From positions 62,001 to 126,000 of the forward strand of contig NZ_SLUN01000007.1 of the NCBI RefSeq assembly GCF_004340685.1: DNA of 64,000 nt. The letters run 5' to 3'. Origin of the DNA: Hydrogenispora ethanolica. Lineage in GTDB: Bacteria; Bacillota; UBA4882; UBA8346. Below, piece after piece: positions 62,886 to 64,000 of the stretch (position 1 is the stretch's first letter; every line of letters starts with the position of its first letter). The position numbers and the translations under genes were made by a program. The notes under the pieces are model-generated. The model did not search any database and was not told where the DNA came from. It saw only the letters and a program-made list of their open reading frames with translations.

Positions 62886-63713
62886 ATGGAAGTACGCAGT
62901 GGGGCAAACCCGCAGGATTTTAAGAACTACACCACGGAACGGATCCGGGAGGATTTCCTGATCCAAGACCTGTTCGTGTCGGGCGAAATCAAGCTGGTCT
63001 ACAGCCAGATCGACCGGATCATCACCGGCGCGGCCTGCCCGGTCGCTCCCTTGACCCTGGAGGCCGGCGCGGAGCTCAGGGCCGCTTATTTCCTGGAACG
63101 GCGCGAAATGGGGATCATCAATATCGGCCCGAAGGGGACGGTCAGCGTCGACGGCCAGCCATACGAGCTGGACTCGCGGGACGGCCTCTACATCGGGAAA
63201 GGCGCCAAGGAGATCGTCTTTACCAGCGCCGATCCGCAGGCGCCCGCCAAATTCTATTTTAACAGCGCGCCGGCGCACCAGACCTATCCCACCCGGAAGA
63301 TTCTGCTCAGCGAGACCGCTGCCCAGCACCTGGGCTCCCTGAACGAGTCCAACGAACGGACCATCCACAAATACATCCATCCCGACGGCGTCAAAAGCTG
63401 TCAGCTGGTCATGGGAATGACCATCCTGGAGCCGGGCAACATGTGGAACACCATGCCTTGTCACACCCATGACCGGCGGATGGAGGTCTACCTGTATTTC
63501 AACATTCCCGACGACGCGGTGGTCTTCCACCTCATGGGCGAGCCGGGTGAGACCCGCCACGTCGTGATGCGCAACGAGCAAGCGGTGATCAGCCCCAGCT
63601 GGTCGATTCACTCGGGTGTGGGCACCAAGAACTACACTTTCATCTGGGGAATGGTCGGCGAGAACCAGGTCTTCTCGGACATGGACGCCGTTCCGATGAG
63701 CCAATTGAAATAG
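62886..63713 (+). CDS. kduI: 5-dehydro-4-deoxy-D-glucuronate isomerase
   Basis: Converts 5-keto-4-deoxyuronate to 3-deoxy-D-glycero-2,5-hexodiulosonate in pectin and hexuronate breakdown; cytosolic cupin-fold enzyme of 275 aa, the family length. The zinc site is visible in [16 protein letters not shown] (His, His, Glu) with the later His in [17 protein letters not shown] precedes ATG 62886. It is followed by kduD. Confidence 0.95.
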   Translation: MEVRSGANPQDFKNYTTERIREDFLIQDLFVSGEIKLVYSQIDRIITGAACPVAPLTLEAGAELRAAYFLERREMGIINIGPKGTVSVDGQPYELDSRDGLYIGKGAKEIVFTSADPQAPAKFYFNSAPAHQTYPTRKILLSETAAQHLGSLNESNERTIHKYIHPDGVKSCQLVMGMTILEPGNMWNTMPCHTHDRRMEVYLYFNIPDDAVVFHLMGEPGETRHVVMRNEQAVISPSWSIHSGVGTKNYTFIWGMVGENQVFSDMDAVPMSQLK

Positions 63714-63728
63714 AGGAGGTTGCGAACG

Positions 63729-64000
63729 ATGATTTTAGACCAATTTAAGCTGGACGGCAAGGTAGCGATCGTCACCGGTTGCAGCACCGGTCTGGGACAG
63801 GGGATCTGCCTGGCCCTGGCCGAGGCCGGCGCGACGGTGGTGGGAGTCGATTACGTGGCGGCCCCCGAGACCCAAAAACGCCTTGAGGAACTGGGCGGCA
63901 AATGCCTGATGCTGGTGGCCAACCTGTTGACCCTGGAGCCGCTGGAGGGGATCCTCCGCCAGACGCTGGAGGCGTTCGGGCGGCTGGATATTCTGGTCAA
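63729..64000 (+). CDS. kduD: 2-dehydro-3-deoxy-D-gluconate 5-dehydrogenase (start only)
   Basis: The first 90 codons of a short-chain dehydrogenase, cut by the window end. The N-terminal FKLDGKVAIVTGCSTGLGQG holds the NAD(H) motif TGxxxGxG, and ALAEAGATVVGVD is typical. After kduI this is most likely KduD, which reduces the KduI product to 2-keto-3-deoxygluconate. GAGGAGGT precedes ATG 63729. A different SDR cannot be excluded from the part seen. Confidence 0.85.
   Translation, partial: MILDQFKLDGKVAIVTGCSTGLGQGICLALAEAGATVVGVDYVAAPETQKRLEELGGKCLMLVANLLTLEPLEGILRQTLEAFGRLDILV

Overview
The window looks like chromosome of a GC-rich, endospore-forming Bacillota with a two-membrane envelope. 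It encodes the sporulation phosphatase SpoIIE next to tilS and ftsH. It also encodes proteins that need an outer membrane: a TolC-type channel with an RND pump, and an MlaE/MlaF/MlaD lipid transporter whose MlaD carries a C-terminal domain that looks like an outer-membrane beta-barrel. Shine-Dalgarno sites are strong and GTG/TTG starts are common. A relative of Hydrogenispora or another diderm Bacillota would fit, but no rRNA gene is present to settle this.

Layout. 0.1-8 kb: a Gfo/Idh/MocA oxidoreductase, then a TetR regulator and its probable target, an RND efflux operon (adaptor, pump, TolC). 8-15 kb: two cyclic-di-GMP enzymes (GGDEF/HD-GYP and GGDEF/EAL), a PfkB kinase and a lipocalin-like protein. 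15-25 kb: a frameshifted HxlR gene, a D,D-carboxypeptidase, a YkvI-like membrane protein, spoIIE, tilS and ftsH. 25-32 kb: cofactor synthesis, with nadABC divergent from folB, then panBCD behind a structured leader. 32-38.9 kb: an HxlR regulator divergent from a DUF362 ferredoxin-like protein, an HtrA protease, birA and mlaEFD. 39-46 kb: a candidate small RNA, gcvH-lipM, mscS, a DUF951 protein, an M42 peptidase, and a metal-homeostasis cluster (feoA, a FeoB GTPase domain with no membrane part, an MntR-like regulator). 46-55 kb: a sugar operon of DeoR regulator, DhaK-like and DhaL kinase subunits, PfkB kinase, class II aldolase and a ribose-type ABC transporter. 55-60.5 kb: a visibly AT-richer island with a two-component system, a flavoprotein and a DHA2-type MFS pump. 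61-64 kb: a LacI regulator with kduI and the start of kduD (hexuronate catabolism).

The gaps between genes are unusually rich in repeats. Seven copies of a roughly 105-130 bp palindromic element lie at six loci, several bordered by matching YTAA tetranucleotides, which suggests a MITE. Four arrays of degenerate 21-bp tandem repeats, each with its own sequence but the same period and usually an internal dyad, lie just beyond gene ends. Two AAAGTC/GACTTT tracts can fold back on themselves. Other points of note are a DhaK homologue with both active-site histidines changed to asparagine, two promoters in the AT-rich island that share one 17-bp direct-repeat box, and a 12-base RNA-like core shared by the panB leader and a probable small RNA.
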